The notes below the pieces were generated by a model. That model was given only the letters and a program-made list of their open reading frames with translations, made no database searches and was not told the DNA's origin. DNA of 64,000 nt, taken from assembly GCA_028829895.1 (NCBI GenBank), contig CM054182.1, forward strand, positions 56,218,879-56,282,878. The letters run 5' to 3'. This document shows positions 1 to 13,879 of the stretch, in pieces (the first letter of the stretch is position 1; the number at the start of each line of letters is the position of its first letter). This DNA is from Sinotaia quadrata. Lineage: Eukaryota > Mollusca > Gastropoda > Architaenioglossa > Viviparidae. Position numbers and translations under genes: made by a program.

Positions 1-1504
1 CAGCACCCAGCATACATCCATAGGAAGTTAAAATTAAAAAAAAAAAAAGGAAATAGATACAAATTGTAATTTCAAATCACTTTATTCAGAATAATTTGGG
101 ATTGTGCCACAGTTTTGAAATAACTATTTAATAAGTTGTAGTTGTATTCAGTTAGTAAACTTTTATTGTGCTGAAATAATTTCGAATTTTAGATAGATAT
201 TTTTAATTCACTCACTTAACTCGTCGTTGAAAGCATTTGCCAAAAACCTGACAAAAATACATGCAAACACAACATGCTCAGCCCACAAGACGACAAAAAC
301 AACCTCGACGGGCTTGTCAAGTTGTCGTATACTAGTTATCTACAGGAAACAGACTCGCAAGACATAAGGAGTTGTGACTTGAATGGAGGACGCACAGGAA
401 ACTAAAAGTTGAAGATGGAAGGAGGCATTTTGCTGTAACCATATTACTGCGGCTTTGACCTAGTGGTCAGGCTAGCACTGTTTCACGTCCCGCTAGCAGT
501 AACATTCCGACCAATAGGAACGATGACGTTTTACTCGTAAAGCTCAACCTGTACACAGCAATGTCGGTCGACCTCCGTGCAGGTATTGCATTATTTCTAT
601 ACATACGCGCGTGCATGTGTAATTCTTTTGGCTGTACATTTCTCTAGTTGTATATTGCCGAAAGAAGCAACTCTATTCGTGTGACTATTGTATGCATTTA
701 CATCAAAACACTATCCAGAAAACCGTGCATCGATTCAAGTCCTTATATGTGTATATGAATATGTATTTGTGATTATACTTGCTTATTTGTTTGCTTGCTA
801 TTGGGATTGTACGAAGGGTAAAGAGAAGCTAAAAATATTCATTTCAAATTTATTGACCCCTTTCAGATGAAAGATACGACCGACGTCAGTACAGGTTTTG
901 GGCACCGCACGTCAATCGATAGTCTAGCAGTAAGCAAGGCTTTTGATGTCATATTATCGACGAGGTATGAATAACAGATCCAGCAGATCTTGATATTAAC
1001 TGACTTTCATTTTCTTCCAATTTCACTAAATTATTTTACTTTCATGAACCAAAATTACTATAATTCCTGTCCATGAAAATTCACTGAATAGTTTACTCCT
1101 GACAATGCAACAAGCTCATGAAACATTCAGGCAATGGTTTGTAAATTGTCGTTCCTGACATTATCTTCTGTCGCCATTTGAATTAACGACTCCCATCCAC
1201 CCCTCCCCATTCCCGCTGGACCAGCTTTTCATAGCAAGGGAAGTGATCATGTTCTTCAAGTAAATTTTAGACTGATAGGAAGCATTATGTTTGCAAGAAA
1301 GCATAATTCGTTAGACATAAACGATCACATACGTAAACTGACATTCACTCGCGCATGCGCACATACACACACAAATATATTTTATGCATTTTTTGAAAGT
1401 ATGCTTAAAGGAATATATTAAAAACTATTAGAATGTTTGTGATTCACATCTACGTAAGTCATTGAAATCCACGAAGCAGGAAAACAGTTTCATGTTGCTC
1501 CAGT
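1..1504. other. No gene seen
   Basis: AT-rich non-coding sequence. A stretch at about 450-505 (TAGTGGTCAGGCTAGCA and a GCTAGC palindrome) faintly resembles a tRNA A-box and arm of a SINE but has no B-box. The 60-codon frame at 688-870 has no recognisable content. Confidence 0.5.
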
Positions 1505-1755
1505 ACTTCATTAAAGGTCCAAGGCCAAAACTACAATAAGGTCTACTGTCAGCAGTCCTTAAAGGTCACAGATCAATACCTCCTCATTAGCCAAAATCAA
1601 TTCAGTTTAAAGGTCCATAGCCAATTCACCTGAAAGTACTAGGGCCAAAACTGCATTAAGATCCATTGTCCTTAAAGGCCTCACATCAATACCTTATCAA
1701 GATCCAAGCTCATCTTAAAGATCCGAGGCTAGTTCAACTTAAAGGTCCACGTTTA
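1505..1755. repeat. Degenerate tandem repeat, unit about 105 bp
   Basis: TTAAAGGTCCA, GGCCAAAACT, CAATAAGGTC or its variants and ACATCAATACCT recur in the same order twice, with a third start. This is a decayed array. Confidence 0.55.
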
Positions 1756-4411
1756 GCAGAGGATCTCTGGCATGTTATGTGAGAAGTGAAGTGTCACTAA
1801 AACAAACGAATGAACAAACAAACAAACGAAATTTCGCGTTGTCTCATGAAATAACTTCACCTCCGTCACCAATTATTTTGTAATTAATTTCCACTACCAG
1901 TCATGTAATAATTACATATCTCCCTCCTTCATTGTACACCTGAAAAACAGGTCCATTTGAGCACAATGTTTTACAGTTTTAGTGAGAGAAAAAAATAGTT
2001 GATGATTATGTTCCTATTATTGGCAAGTAGAGTATAAAGTTGAATTAGTATCAGGATTAGGATTAAGCAGTTACAAACTGCTTTGCGGGATGTGATATTA
2101 TCATTTAGAGGGTGATGATGATGATGATTTTGATTCTGAAAAAGAGTCAAACACGAAGTCTGCGAGAAAACTAATTTTGTGTTATTTTTTTAATAGAAGT
2201 TTTAAAGTTAGCAATGACAGATATAAGTATGCAAGATTATGTTTCTCAATATGCATGGTAAATAATTTTTTTTCTATCCTTTACAGGTTATTAATTTAAT
2301 TATTTATTTAATGCGATCGTTCCTTCTTACGAAATTTAGACCCAGAATAAAAGTTGATCTCTCCATTTACGAGAACCACCACACCACCACCCACACACAG
2401 GTGTGCTACTTTTTGTGCAAGCTACAGCTGCTTGCTTTAGTGCGCTTAACTCCCAAGGAACCATCAAGTCAAGAACAACAACCGCGTAAAGAAAGAGTTC
2501 AACACCATCAAGCCATAAACGTTCATCTGCTAGGTAGAAGACCTAGTCACAATGAAAACAATGAAAAGAAACAAGGCGATAAATTCCTACTGTGACTTAA
2601 TGATAGCTAGTCTACATCATTTTGCATATATATGTCTGAATTTGATGCTGATATTTCGCTCTTCCTTCGAATTTTTTATTAAACACTGAAGGAAAATAAA
2701 ATGATAATATGCTTGTTACGCGTTAAACAATCTAAAACTCTCATTTATGTAGCAGGCTGTCGCGGATTTCAGCAAAATAAACAGGATACTCAAAAATCTT
2801 AACTAGGCAACAAATGCGCGTGTGGCATGTGAAGTCACAGAGCTGACATTAACATAAGCCATAACCTTTGGATCCTTGTAACACTGAAAATGGGCCAGCA
2901 TTTATATGAAGTCATGTTACTTAACGCTAGTCAACTATAATAATGAAGTACTGGCTGTTTCTTTCACTTGTTTACTCTTTTGAAATCTTGACATAGTATT
3001 GTAGTGGACGAAGAATAACATAACAGGTCAGAAACCGTCCGTACGTGATTAAGGAGATTTTTTTAATTTTTACAACGTTTATAGCTCTCATCCCTTTATC
3101 AGTGTTACATCCATTGAATTACTAGCAATTGAAGCTAAATTTGTATTCTGAGTTAAGAAATAAGATGAAACAAATATACACATATATAACTTGTGAAAGT
3201 TTGGGTTCTTTGTGGTTTGGTGTTTTATGTGTGGGGTTGGTTTATGGGTTGTGCGTGTGTTGATATTTTGTGTTGTGATGGGTGATTAGAGATACGAATT
3301 GCTATAAACCCAATGCTTTAATTAATTCCTGCACAGATCACCTACGTATTTCTGGCAAAATAATGATACTACTGCATCTCCTGTTTTGGTCTGAAGATAT
3401 ATTAAATTAATTATGGGATATTTCCGTTCGGCTAGGGTCCGTTGTTTCCAGTTCAAATAGTTGTCAGTGACTTTGCGTTTAATGCTAACAGCAGGCCTGG
3501 GTGTGCTGAGGTCGTTGAAGGCTTTCCACTCTTTCTAATTCTAGCCCTGCACGGAAGCCCGAGACTTCTTACCTGTACGTTCTATTTCTGGCAATGCTTT
3601 GGGATCTGGAGAGCAGTGATTCACTTGTAAACTCTATTTTGGGAACATGCGGAGACTTGTAATATTATTTTCTTTCTCTCTGCTCTTCTACAAGTTTATT
3701 TTTGTTAGGTCAAATTTTCAGTTGCGTGTGAATGTTCTCTGCTTTCATATGTTGGGAGGTGTTGTTAGTGCAATTGCAAATATTTTGTATTTAATGAATT
3801 GAATCTTGATGTCAATTCAACGCTTGATGATATTTTAAGAAATGAATTGAAATATTGCAAGTTACACGTCTATAAATGTCTTCGCAAATACACTACAATG
3901 TCAAACACATGCGGGTTTCCTTGTATAAGTTATCTTAGTTGTCTTATTTTAAATGTAATCAGAAAACTTTCCTGCAGCTTGTACTGGGTCTTTATAAATG
4001 TATAACCTACCTTCACCCTAGCTTTGAACCACTCAGCATTCTGTTTACGTTTCTGTGTTTGATAGTTTTATGCTACAGATATTGTGCTATGTTGTATACA
4101 ATACAATGTACACTACTCTTTTGTTCCCATTTTAGGAACGTCACGCTCCATTTCTGGCTTGGCATCGTACGTCCGTGTGATTATTTTTCTTATTGTTCTT
4201 TCCTATTCACACAGTGTTAAGTTTACAATCTGAAGATCATCAATGCTAAGCGAAGGAGAAAGACCCGAGTGGAATAGACAAAAAGTAAACTTCATCTATG
4301 AGAAATAATCGCTTTGATATATTGCTTGTTTTGACATAATCTTGGCGTATCGATACCTACCACAAATATCAATATCAAAGACTTGGCACTCTAGCCTGAG
4401 ATTTGTTTTCC
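1756..4411. other. No gene seen
   Basis: AT-rich sequence with short ACAA-type and GT-rich stretches (about 1800-1830, 3200-3260). The small frames at 2311, 3442, 3799 and 3939 match nothing I know. Confidence 0.5.
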
Positions 4412-4583
4412 GTCAGAGAAAAAGACATCCTGTGTGAGCTTACCGTCATATTAAGATCGGTTTCAGTTAATGACTATTTCAACGAATGATGTTATCTGTC
4501 AGAGAAAAAGACATCCTGTGTGAGCTTACCGTCATTTTAAGATCGGTTTCAGTTAATGACTATTTCAACGAATGATGTTATCT
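4412..4583. repeat. 86-bp direct tandem duplication
   Basis: The segment beginning GTCAGAGAAAAAGACATCC occurs at 4412 and again at 4498, almost identical over 86 bases (one A/T difference seen). Confidence 0.9.
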
Positions 4584-5353
4584 GCGTACGGACATTTAGT
4601 TGTTTGTCAAAACTCAGACACAAAATTATTGACACATAGTCTCTCCTTGACCTTTCGGAATCGGCACTATGACATGAGATACTTACTCTCGTTATTATAA
4701 GCCCTTCGTGACAGGCTCTATGACCTGTTACCTGAGGAAGGTGCCAGGTAATTGGAAACTAATTCTGTCGTGGTGCGACTGCCAATACTTGCTGAACTGT
4801 TTACTTCACCTTACTGAAGCGTGGTGGCTGCCAAAGAAATGCTGACGAGAATGATTTTCAAGTAATCAATCAGGAATATCAAGAAGTATTATATCCCCTC
4901 CCTTATATATCGCACTAATAAATGAATAAATGAACGCAGTATAATGATGGAAGGAATATGGACCATAGATATAACTGATAAGTGCAAACTGATTGTAATT
5001 ATAACGAGAGTACAACTATATGCAAAGGGCTTATAACAAATAATGAGCATATTACAATTATTATTCAAGGAATGTATAACAAATATATAACAGAGAGTAT
5101 GTAACGAGTATATAAAATGTATAAACGAATATATTAAAAAGACAAAACAAGTGAATAACTAATATGTGGCAAGTGATAACCAGTAATATATATCAAGTAT
5201 ATAATAAATATATAGTGATGGATTCTTGATGTAATTGAGTGATTAGCAACTTTTTATCAAGTTTGGAGAAAACGAAATAATTTTTAAGTAGTTTTGATTC
5301 CTCCTTTATCTGCTTTTTAACCAAAAATTTGTTAATTGTGTCGTACGCCTTAA

Positions 5354-5550
5354 CGTGTTCTCTATACTTTTTATTTGAGGTGCCGTATAAACGTGGTGTT
5401 CTCTATACTTTTTATTTGCAGTGCCGTATAAACGTGGTGTTCTCTATACTTTTTATTTGCAGTGCCGTATAAACCTGGTGTTCTCTATACTTTTTATTTG
5501 CAGTGCCGTACGTCCAAACGTGGTGTGCTCTATAATTTTTATTTGCATAA
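5354..5550. repeat. Minisatellite, unit about 42 bp, 4-5 copies
   Basis: GTGTTCTCTATACTTTTTAT followed by TTGCAGTGCCGTATAAACG recurs about every 42 bases, with variants in the last copy. Confidence 0.88.
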
Positions 5551-5848
5551 TAACAGCTTCATGCAATTACTAGTAACAACAGCACTGTTTTTAGCGTTTA
5601 CTTTATTATGGAAGTGGAAAGCTTAGCTTAGAGAAATGTGTTCTTATGTTTCACTGTATAATAAGAACACTTATTAAAGTAGTATTAATACTATTAATCT
5701 TGGCAACAAAATAGTTGTTGTTCTTGTGTAAAAACAGGTCTAGATATTCTTTTGTTCTCTTGTAATTTAAATTTCATTTTGAAATGGTAAACAATCATTT
5801 AAGTGACATAAGTGACAAAATCATTAAAGCTTAAACCGCTCATATTCT

Positions 5849-6506
5849 GGCAGTATGTGTCATTTACAGTCGTGTTAGAATGTTACAATAAGACCAGAGG
5901 ACGTGGCAGTATGTGTCATTTACAGTCGTGTTAGAATGTTACAATAAGACCAGAGGACGTGGCAGTACGTGTCATTTACAGTCGTGTTAGAATGTTACAA
6001 TAAGACCAGAGGACGTGGCAGTATGTGTCATTTACAGTCGTGTTAGAATGTTACAATAAGACCAGAGGACGTGGCAGTATGTGTCATTTACAGTCGTGTT
6101 AGAATAAGACCAGAGGACGTGGCAGTATGTGTCATTTACAGTCGTGTTAGAATGTTACAATAAGACCAGAGGACGTGACAGTATGTGTCATTTACAGTCG
6201 TGTTAGAATGTTACAATAAGACCAGAGGACGTGGCAGTATGTGTCATTTACAGTCGTGTTAGAATGTTACAATAAGACCAGAGGACGTGGCAGTATGTGT
6301 CATTTACAGTCGTGTTAGAATGTTACAATAAGACCAGAGGACGTGGCAGTATGTGTCATTTACAGTCGTGTTAGAATGTTACAATAAGACCAGAGGACGT
6401 GGCAGTATGTGTCATTTACAGTCGTGTTACAATGTTACAATAAGACCAGAGGACGTGGCAGTATGTGTCATTTACAGTCGTGTTACAATGTTACAATAAG
6501 ATCGGA
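5849..6506. repeat. 56-bp minisatellite, about 12 copies
   Basis: The unit GGCAGTATGTGTCATTTACA ... AAGACCAGAGGACGT repeats head to tail nearly without change. One copy near 6100 has lost about 11 bases (TGTTACAATAA). The last two copies share a G-to-C change (GTTAC for GTTAG), showing local homogenisation. Confidence 0.96.
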
Positions 6507-7189
6507 GGGCGAGAACAAGACCCTTTGCTGCAAATTGCAGTATGGAGACTATTTCCATATGAAGCTTCTTCAGTCATTAACGATAATTCAGTTCTGATAA
6601 CATAACTGTGTCTTGTGTCCTTTTATGCTATGAAATTTTTATTGAGTAGATGCTAATTATAACTTAAATGCCAACCTGCGCACTATTTGTCAATCTTGTG
6701 TGTAGTGTTATTTTTTTTTTTAATACACTGATATGAAGTATATGTGACATGACCTCTCTCTTCCCAACTAATCATTTGCTTTTTCTCCCAGTTATTGCTG
6801 GTGCTCACTAGAGCAAGCGTCGTTTTGTTCTCTCGGTTGTGGTGCACAGACAACAGGTGCTTTATGTTATGACTGTGAGTAGTGTGTGCTTTCCTATCTG
6901 CTTTGTGGATCACTGAAATAAGTAGTAATCGAAAATTGTGCCTTCTGTGTCAAAGTATCTCCAAACAAACAATTGTAAAATTTGGTGTTAGAAGAAATTG
7001 ATGCAATTTGAAATAATTATTTTAATACATAATAGTCACGCAAAGGTATTATCTTTTACAAAGCATCTCGATGATTTTTTTAAAAAATGTTTTGAAAATG
7101 CGCCTTTTTGTCAAAAATGTCTTCCAAAATGATGTTGTTAAAATATGTGACTAGTGATAATAAATATTTTGTCTAATTAAAAATCATTT

Positions 7190-7905
7190 TACAGTAAAGC
7201 ATCTCTCTCCTCTCATCACAGCTAGTAAAATCTCTCTCTAATTGAGTGTAATACAACAAACTATACAGAAAAAACTATTCTCTCATAAAGAGTAGTAAAA
7301 GTATAAATTTAACAATAAGGTATCTCCCTTTTCACTGCTAGTATAGTATCTCTCTAAATAAATGTCGTAAATATAAAATATATATTTACTGTAAAGCGTA
7401 TCTCTAAATGTCGTAAAACTAAACTTTTACACTAGCAAAGTGTTCTTAAATATACAGTTTTCAGTAAAATATCTAACTAATTAATACTCATCAACATATT
7501 TTAATTACACCAAAGAACCTCTCTAATTAACAATTATATCAGTAAACTTTGTACAGCTTGTACTAAAAAGCACTTCTCTGTATTGATAGAGTTATCACTA
7601 AAATATACTAAAACAATTCTTGAACTCGTAACGATTTGTTTTTATTGGAAAGTATCTCTCTAATTACAAGTTGTATCAAAGAACTTTGTATAACTTTTGT
7701 ATTAAAAAATATCTCTCTAATTACAAGTTGTATCAAGGAACTTTGTATAACTTTTGTATTAAAAAATATCTCTCTAATTAACAGTTGTAGCAACAAACTT
7801 CCTTGAATAAACTTTGAAACTATTTTTAAAAGAATCCTGATAATTACATTTCTAATTAGCATTAATAAAATCATAATTATTTCCAGTAAAGTTTAATTTT
7901 AATTA
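7190..7905. repeat. Decayed tandem array built on TATCTCTCTAATTA
   Basis: Three near-identical units of about 61 bp lie at 7650-7830 (TATCTCTCTAATTACAAG, then AACTTTGTATAACTTTTGTA). Around them the same TCTCTCTAATT and GTAAA words recur at irregular spacing from about 7190. It reads as an old array with a younger expansion inside it. Confidence 0.65.
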
Positions 7906-9347
7906 ACAGCAATAAGTTAAACATTTTGTTTGAAAGCACTCGCTAATGAACAGTCTTAACACATATGCACCTTTATTGAAAAGTATACCAAATAATACCA
8001 AAAATATATATTTTACACTAATAAATCTTTCGAATTAACATGTCATGCAATCAGGAACTGCTAAATACATTCAGTTGAACACTTCGATAAAGTAGTGAAC
8101 GTTTCCATGAAGGGCATTTCCATTTTATGAACATTTATCCAAGGGCATTTAGAACCAAAAATGCCCCAAAAAGAAAATCCCATTTGGAATCAGCTTACAC
8201 AGTTTGGCGATCATTTCATGTGCCTACGTTGTGTCAGCTGTATGTAGTTTGATTCTGGCCCCAAACCGAGACATTACGACAATGCGAGCGCTCAAGTGGT
8301 ATATGCGCTGTGTTCAAGATGTACCGAGACACCAAGGTCATGCGACTTCTCATATGACTGCGTTTCTAATCGAGCTAATCAGAATGCGCGCCTTATGTAG
8401 TTGTCAACATGTTAAAGACTACCATTAAGCTACAAGAACATTAGCGAGACCCATATTGCTGCGAAAGGATACGATGTAAAGAACTGATTGGCAAAGTAAA
8501 CAACAACAAAAACAACGACAAAGAGCTGATTACTACCTCGCATTAATTACCCTTGACGGAGACTTCTAGACACACATCTGTAGTCCTATAGACAACATAA
8601 TCCTGTACATAATTACTGGCTTGGGATGGGTTATAGGCTGATTAGTCCATAATGCAGAACACAGGTCTGCGTATGATAGATTGTAACCGTGAACCAATAC
8701 CACGTTAACGCAGGAGTCCGACACCTAGATTAAATTCAGGTGTACATTCACAGAAGTAGTAGTCCAGGTTTTTGATAGAAAGTACTTGTACAGCAGACAC
8801 ACACATACTTTAAGTGATTTGTTCTTTCTATCTGTACATTGAGAGTCTATTTCACATCTTTGTCATTCAACCAAACCCTAACTTAACTAGAAGTGAAAGG
8901 AAATCTCTTTGTGCTGACAGCTGCACATTAGCCTGGTGGCAGACTATAAATACCCTGTCCTTGAACATCCCAGAACACAGCTTGTCTTCTTTTCACTGAT
9001 GTTAAGATGTCAAATTAACATTTACATCTTAAATGTACTGTAGCCTGTTTGGTTGCTTTATACCATTGCACGAATACACTCACACACAAACAGCGTGCAC
9101 ATGTACACTGTCAACAACATATTGATTAAACAGCAGACATTGAGAGAAGATTTGCATTTTAAAATATCTCTCTCCGCCTTTCTTCTCTCACTTTCCCGCG
9201 CGCTCTCTCTCTCTATTTCTCTCTCGCACGCCCCCCCCTCCTCCGACAATATGTGCATAAAAAATTCTAATCACAAGCATTTTTGCTTTATGCTTCTAAA
9301 ATGTATATTTAAAATCTGCTATGGTTCCATTAACTACACATACACAA

Positions 9348-9349
<2 letters not shown>

Positions 9350-9427
<78 letters not shown>
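9350..9427. repeat. (AC)n microsatellite, about 39 units
   Basis: Uninterrupted AC dinucleotides. Confidence 0.97.
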
Positions 9428-9428
<1 letters not shown>

Positions 9429-9712
9429 TACCCTTCTTTGAAATAGCAGACGTCATTAAATTTGTAAAGTGTTAAATGTTTATTTATCAGATCATTATAG
9501 AACAGAATATATATTATAAACGTCATGTCTGTGTTTATATATATATAAATGCAAAAATGATGTCTGTGTATAAGTATCAGCAAGTGTGAAACTGATGTTC
9601 TGTAGGTATGAACGTAATATATAACATTTATTGCTCGTAAATGTGAAAATTATACGCTGGACATTCGTTTTAATAATTTATATATTTTATTTTCATTTAC
9701 CTGTAGATATGA

Positions 9713-9716
<4 letters not shown>

Positions 9717-9762
<46 letters not shown>

Positions 9763-9763
9763 G
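9717..9763. repeat. (GA)n microsatellite
   Basis: GA run with one GG interruption, about 45 bases. Confidence 0.93.
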
Positions 9764-10322
9764 GAGTAGTGTTTGCTTTGTATAATCTTGTGCGTGCTTT
9801 GTGTTGGTTAGCAAACTTCATTCCTCCTGTTTGTGGACATTATTGTGAAGTGTGGTGAGTGTCATCCATGTGACGTGTGCAAATGCCTTTACGAGCATTC
9901 CGTAGTACGTATCTGAGAATAGCTTGCTTGACACTGCAGATGACACGATTTCGAAAAACACTCATTTGTCCTTGGAAAAGGTCACATCAAAGACGCTGTT
10001 GCATTAGTCTAATTAAACGCCAACATTTGTTCCCTAGGACCGTCAGGAATGCTAGGGCCGTCCGCCACAGTCTGATTGATTTAGTTCTGAGGTAGGCAGC
10101 AGGCTGTTTCCCAAAACGTCAATTTGGATTAGGCACAGTTTGCTTTGGCAAGAAAATTCATTAAAACAATTACGTGATATCATATGTTTGATCTTTTCTA
10201 CTGAAGACGTGGTGTAAAATGGTACATTTTTATTAATGATGATTAAAATTTGACACAAGATGTATACTAAATGTTTGCTTCTGTTAATTTCTCGTTCTAA
10301 CTAATTGTATGTATGAGTTAGT

Positions 10323-10429
<107 letters not shown>

Positions 10430-11175
10430 GGAAGACACTCGCATGTCTCTCAAAACATAATACTGTCATGTTAAGAGTGGTGTATGTTTAATTGTAAATT
10501 TTCTTTCTTTTAAACACACTCTTTCAAAACCCCTAAGCCCACTAACTCACCCACCACATCACCAACTTCATTCTTATCTTCTCTGCACATTAGGGTGTCT
10601 CTTCGGTACTCGTGTCGCCAATTCGCGTGTACACACTAACGTGTACAATAACGTGTACACATACACACACTGAATAACTCATACACGTTTTATAAAATCT
10701 CAATAACAGCGGAGATCTGGCTTTTGGTGTCGAACTGTAGTGCACAGAACTAAATTTCGATTCGAGCACTGCAAATCCCGCAGACACCAGCACTGACAAT
10801 GCCTGAGTGTTATTTCATTCTACAGTTCATTGTGCTGTGATAGATCATTTTCTAATGGAGGGTATTTTTATAGATGATTATAGCTAACATGTATTTGAAC
10901 TTATGTTTAGATGCATGTTATTTCAGGATATTTTAAAATCTATGAACATAGAGTTTAGAGAAAGGTGGTGGTGGTAATGACGGTAGGAGAGAGGGGAATT
11001 TTAGTTCATAAATATAGGCATGTTCCAATTGGAATAAAGTTCAAAACAGATTCAGTTATTTTTTTTTAACTTGGCGTGGCACAGATAATAAAACAGGATT
11101 GGCTAATAGATGGCGAATAGCTTCTAATAAGACGATTAGCTACTAGATGGTGTTCGATGAAAGACTTCAAGCTGG

Positions 11176-11510
11176 CAAAAAATAGTGTACGATTTTAAGG
11201 GAGGACGGCTGGCTAAAAATGGTGTTTTGCTTTTAGGAGGACGGCTGGCTAAAATGGTGTTTTGCTTTAAGGAGGACTGGCTAAAAAGGGTGTACAACTT
11301 TAAGGGAGGACGGCTGGCTAAGAAAAGGATGTACGGCTTCAAGGGAGGACGGCTGGCTAAAAAGGGTGTACGACCTTAAGGGAGGACGGCTGGCTAAAAA
11401 TGGTGTACGGCTTCAAGGGAGGACGGCTGGCTAAGAAAAGGATTTACGGCTTCAAGGGAGGACGGCAGGCTAAAAATGGTGTACGGCTTCAAGGGAGAAT
11501 GGTAATAGTA
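11176..11510. repeat. Minisatellite, unit about 38-40 bp, about 8 copies
   Basis: GGGAGGACGGCTGGCTAAAA followed by TGGTGTACGGCTTCAA recurs with small indels. Some copies are shortened. Confidence 0.92.
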
Positions 11511-12360
11511 AACATGGCGATATGTTTTCAAGGCAATGATGACCAATTTAGAATTTAATAAATAAATATGCTTTTCGATTAAATTTTCTTAGTTAAAAGT
11601 GACAGTCCAATATTTCTAAATTTAGAGAATATTGTTAATTGTGCTACTGTTCTACTTAATTAACATGGTATTTGAATATCACTTTTCGTTTGTTCTTTAT
11701 TGTCTGAATTATGACTTGGAATATCGATACATTTTGAATATCACAGTTCGTACTTCAAATATCACAACCCACACTCCAAATATTTATTCTTTAATTTGAA
11801 TTATGTAAGTCCTGTTTTGACTACCGAAATCTGTGCTTTTAATTAAATGATCTCTGCAATGAATACCATAACCGTAATTTCATACTCTAGGCAAATCTAA
11901 AAATTTCATAATCCATACAATGAATATCAAATTCTAATTTCTTTATCATTATCCGTACATTGAATCGCAATACTTTATTTCATCAATAATATTCGCACTC
12001 TGTATATAATGATATCAATAGAAAATAATAAATGTTCATTAAAATATAATAAATGGTTACAATATATATTTATTTAGAATATATATAAATCAGTAGGAAG
12101 TGAACATAAATGAACATGCGTTGAACATTTTTTCTCCACCCTCCCTCATACACACCGTTGTAAGTGTCTTGTTATGAATCAAGTAGTTATGCTATCGCCT
12201 GGACATACCAGTCTTGCAAATATTGCCATGCGGATGTCTGCATTTCTCGTGACGTCAGTGGAGGGTGTCACGTCAGTAACCTCAATTCTACGAGCGTGTG
12301 TGGTCTGATAAGTCATGAGCTTTCTTTCATTAACTGCTTTCTTTCTTCTGTTTCTCTGTC

Positions 12361-12361
12361 T

Positions 12362-12427
<66 letters not shown>

Positions 12428-12712
12428 CCCCCCCCCCCCGTTATTCTTTCTGACTTTCTTTCCCTCTTCTATTTCTCTGTCTCTCTCTTTTCTCACTTCT
12501 CTCTCTTTATTTGTTTTTTTGTTTCTCTTTTTCTCTTCTTTCTCTCTCTCTCTCTTTGGTCTTTTTTTTAGCCTTCTCTCTCTTTCTTCTGTTTCTCTGG
12601 GTCTCATGGTCTTTCTCACTCTCTCTCTTTCTGTTCTGTTTCTGTGTTTCTTTGTCTCTCCCTTGGTCTTTCTCAATAGTTTTCTCTCTTTCTCCGTCTT
12701 CTGTTTCTCCGA

Positions 12713-12751
<39 letters not shown>

Positions 12752-13330
12752 TCTTTCTCATTATTTCCCTCTTTCTGTTTCTCTGTGTTTCTCATCTTAT
12801 GGTTTTTCTCACTGTCTCTCTCTTTCTCTCTTCTGTTTCTCTCTCTCTTTCTTGGTCTTTATCACTCTCTTTCACTCTTCTTTTCATTGTGTTTTTCTGT
12901 CTCACTCTTGATCATTTTCGTTTCTTTGTTCTGTTTCTCTCTCTCCTTTACGTTTTGTGTTTCTCTGTCTCTCTCTTGGTCTTTCTCATGGCTTCTCTCA
13001 CTTCCTCTCTCTCCCTGCTCTTTGTCTTGCTTTCATTTGTCTTTTTCTCTTTTTCTGGGTCCCTTTTTCTTGGTTTTGCTCACTGTCTCTCTCTCTCCTT
13101 ACTGTTTGTCTTATTTTCACCCCATCTCTTAGGTTTTCTCACGTCTTTCCTTTATTTCATTGTTTTTCTCTCACACTATTTTGCTTTCTATCCTTTCCTG
13201 ATTATTTTTGTCCTCTTTTCTATATTTCTTTCTCTTCCTACCCGTCATTTCCTTTCTCTCTATGTCCATTTTCTCACTCTCATCTCTTTGCTCTCTCTCT
13301 CTTTTCTTTCCTCTTTTTTTCCCCTCATTT
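12361..13330 (+). repeat. Polypyrimidine (CT-rich) block of about 1 kb
   Basis: Starts with (TGTC)n and (CT)n, then a run of about 16 C at 12425-12440. It continues as imperfect TCTCTNTTTCT words with recurring CTTGGTCTTTCTCA phrases about every 100-130 bases. Very strong strand asymmetry. The long Ser/Leu/Phe frames on + and Arg/Glu frames on - are artefacts of this composition. Confidence 0.93.
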
Positions 13331-13792
13331 ACATTTTAAACTAAACCGTTCTTTATTCTCCATAAACGGCTTATTTTTTATTTTATATGTAACATGACTA
13401 AATCATTTTCCTTCCTCTGAATCAAGCTTAACTCTTGCTGTATATTTCAGATTGTGTAGAGACTTTCCGCCGAAAAAAATCTTATGCTTACTTACTTTGG
13501 ATTACGTTCAGTTTTAAGCCGTTCATACTTCTGTTTTAATGTAACTATGTTCATTTACAAACTTTAAACTAACTGGATTTTATTGTTGACTAAATTAAGT
13601 TTTTCAGCTGTTTAAATTGATGTTGTTATGTACGAGAAGCATGGATTTGGTGTTTACCATTTATGCTCACAGTGGTACCTGAGAATTTATTTGGATTAAT
13701 AATTTCATTTCCTATCTCTGAATCCCATAACACACATAGGTTACCATTTGTGGATGGAGATATATATCAGTATGTGCTTGTGTGTGCCTATG

Positions 13793-13879
13793 CGTATGCT
13801 TTTTGCATGTCTTGTGTATGTGTTTGTGTATGTGTAGTGTGTGTATGTGTGATTGTGTGTGTGTGTGTGTGTGTGTGTT
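13793..13879. repeat. GT-rich microsatellite
   Basis: Interrupted TGTG tract ending in about 11 clean GT units. Confidence 0.85.

Noticed and set aside
443..520. tRNA-like or SINE-like segment (TAGTGGTCAGGCTAGC)
   Set aside because: An A-box-like word only. There is no B-box, no cloverleaf and no tail.
12179..13397. Several frames of 80-280 codons rich in Ser/Leu/Phe or Arg/Glu
   Set aside because: They are direct translations of the CT-rich block on both strands.
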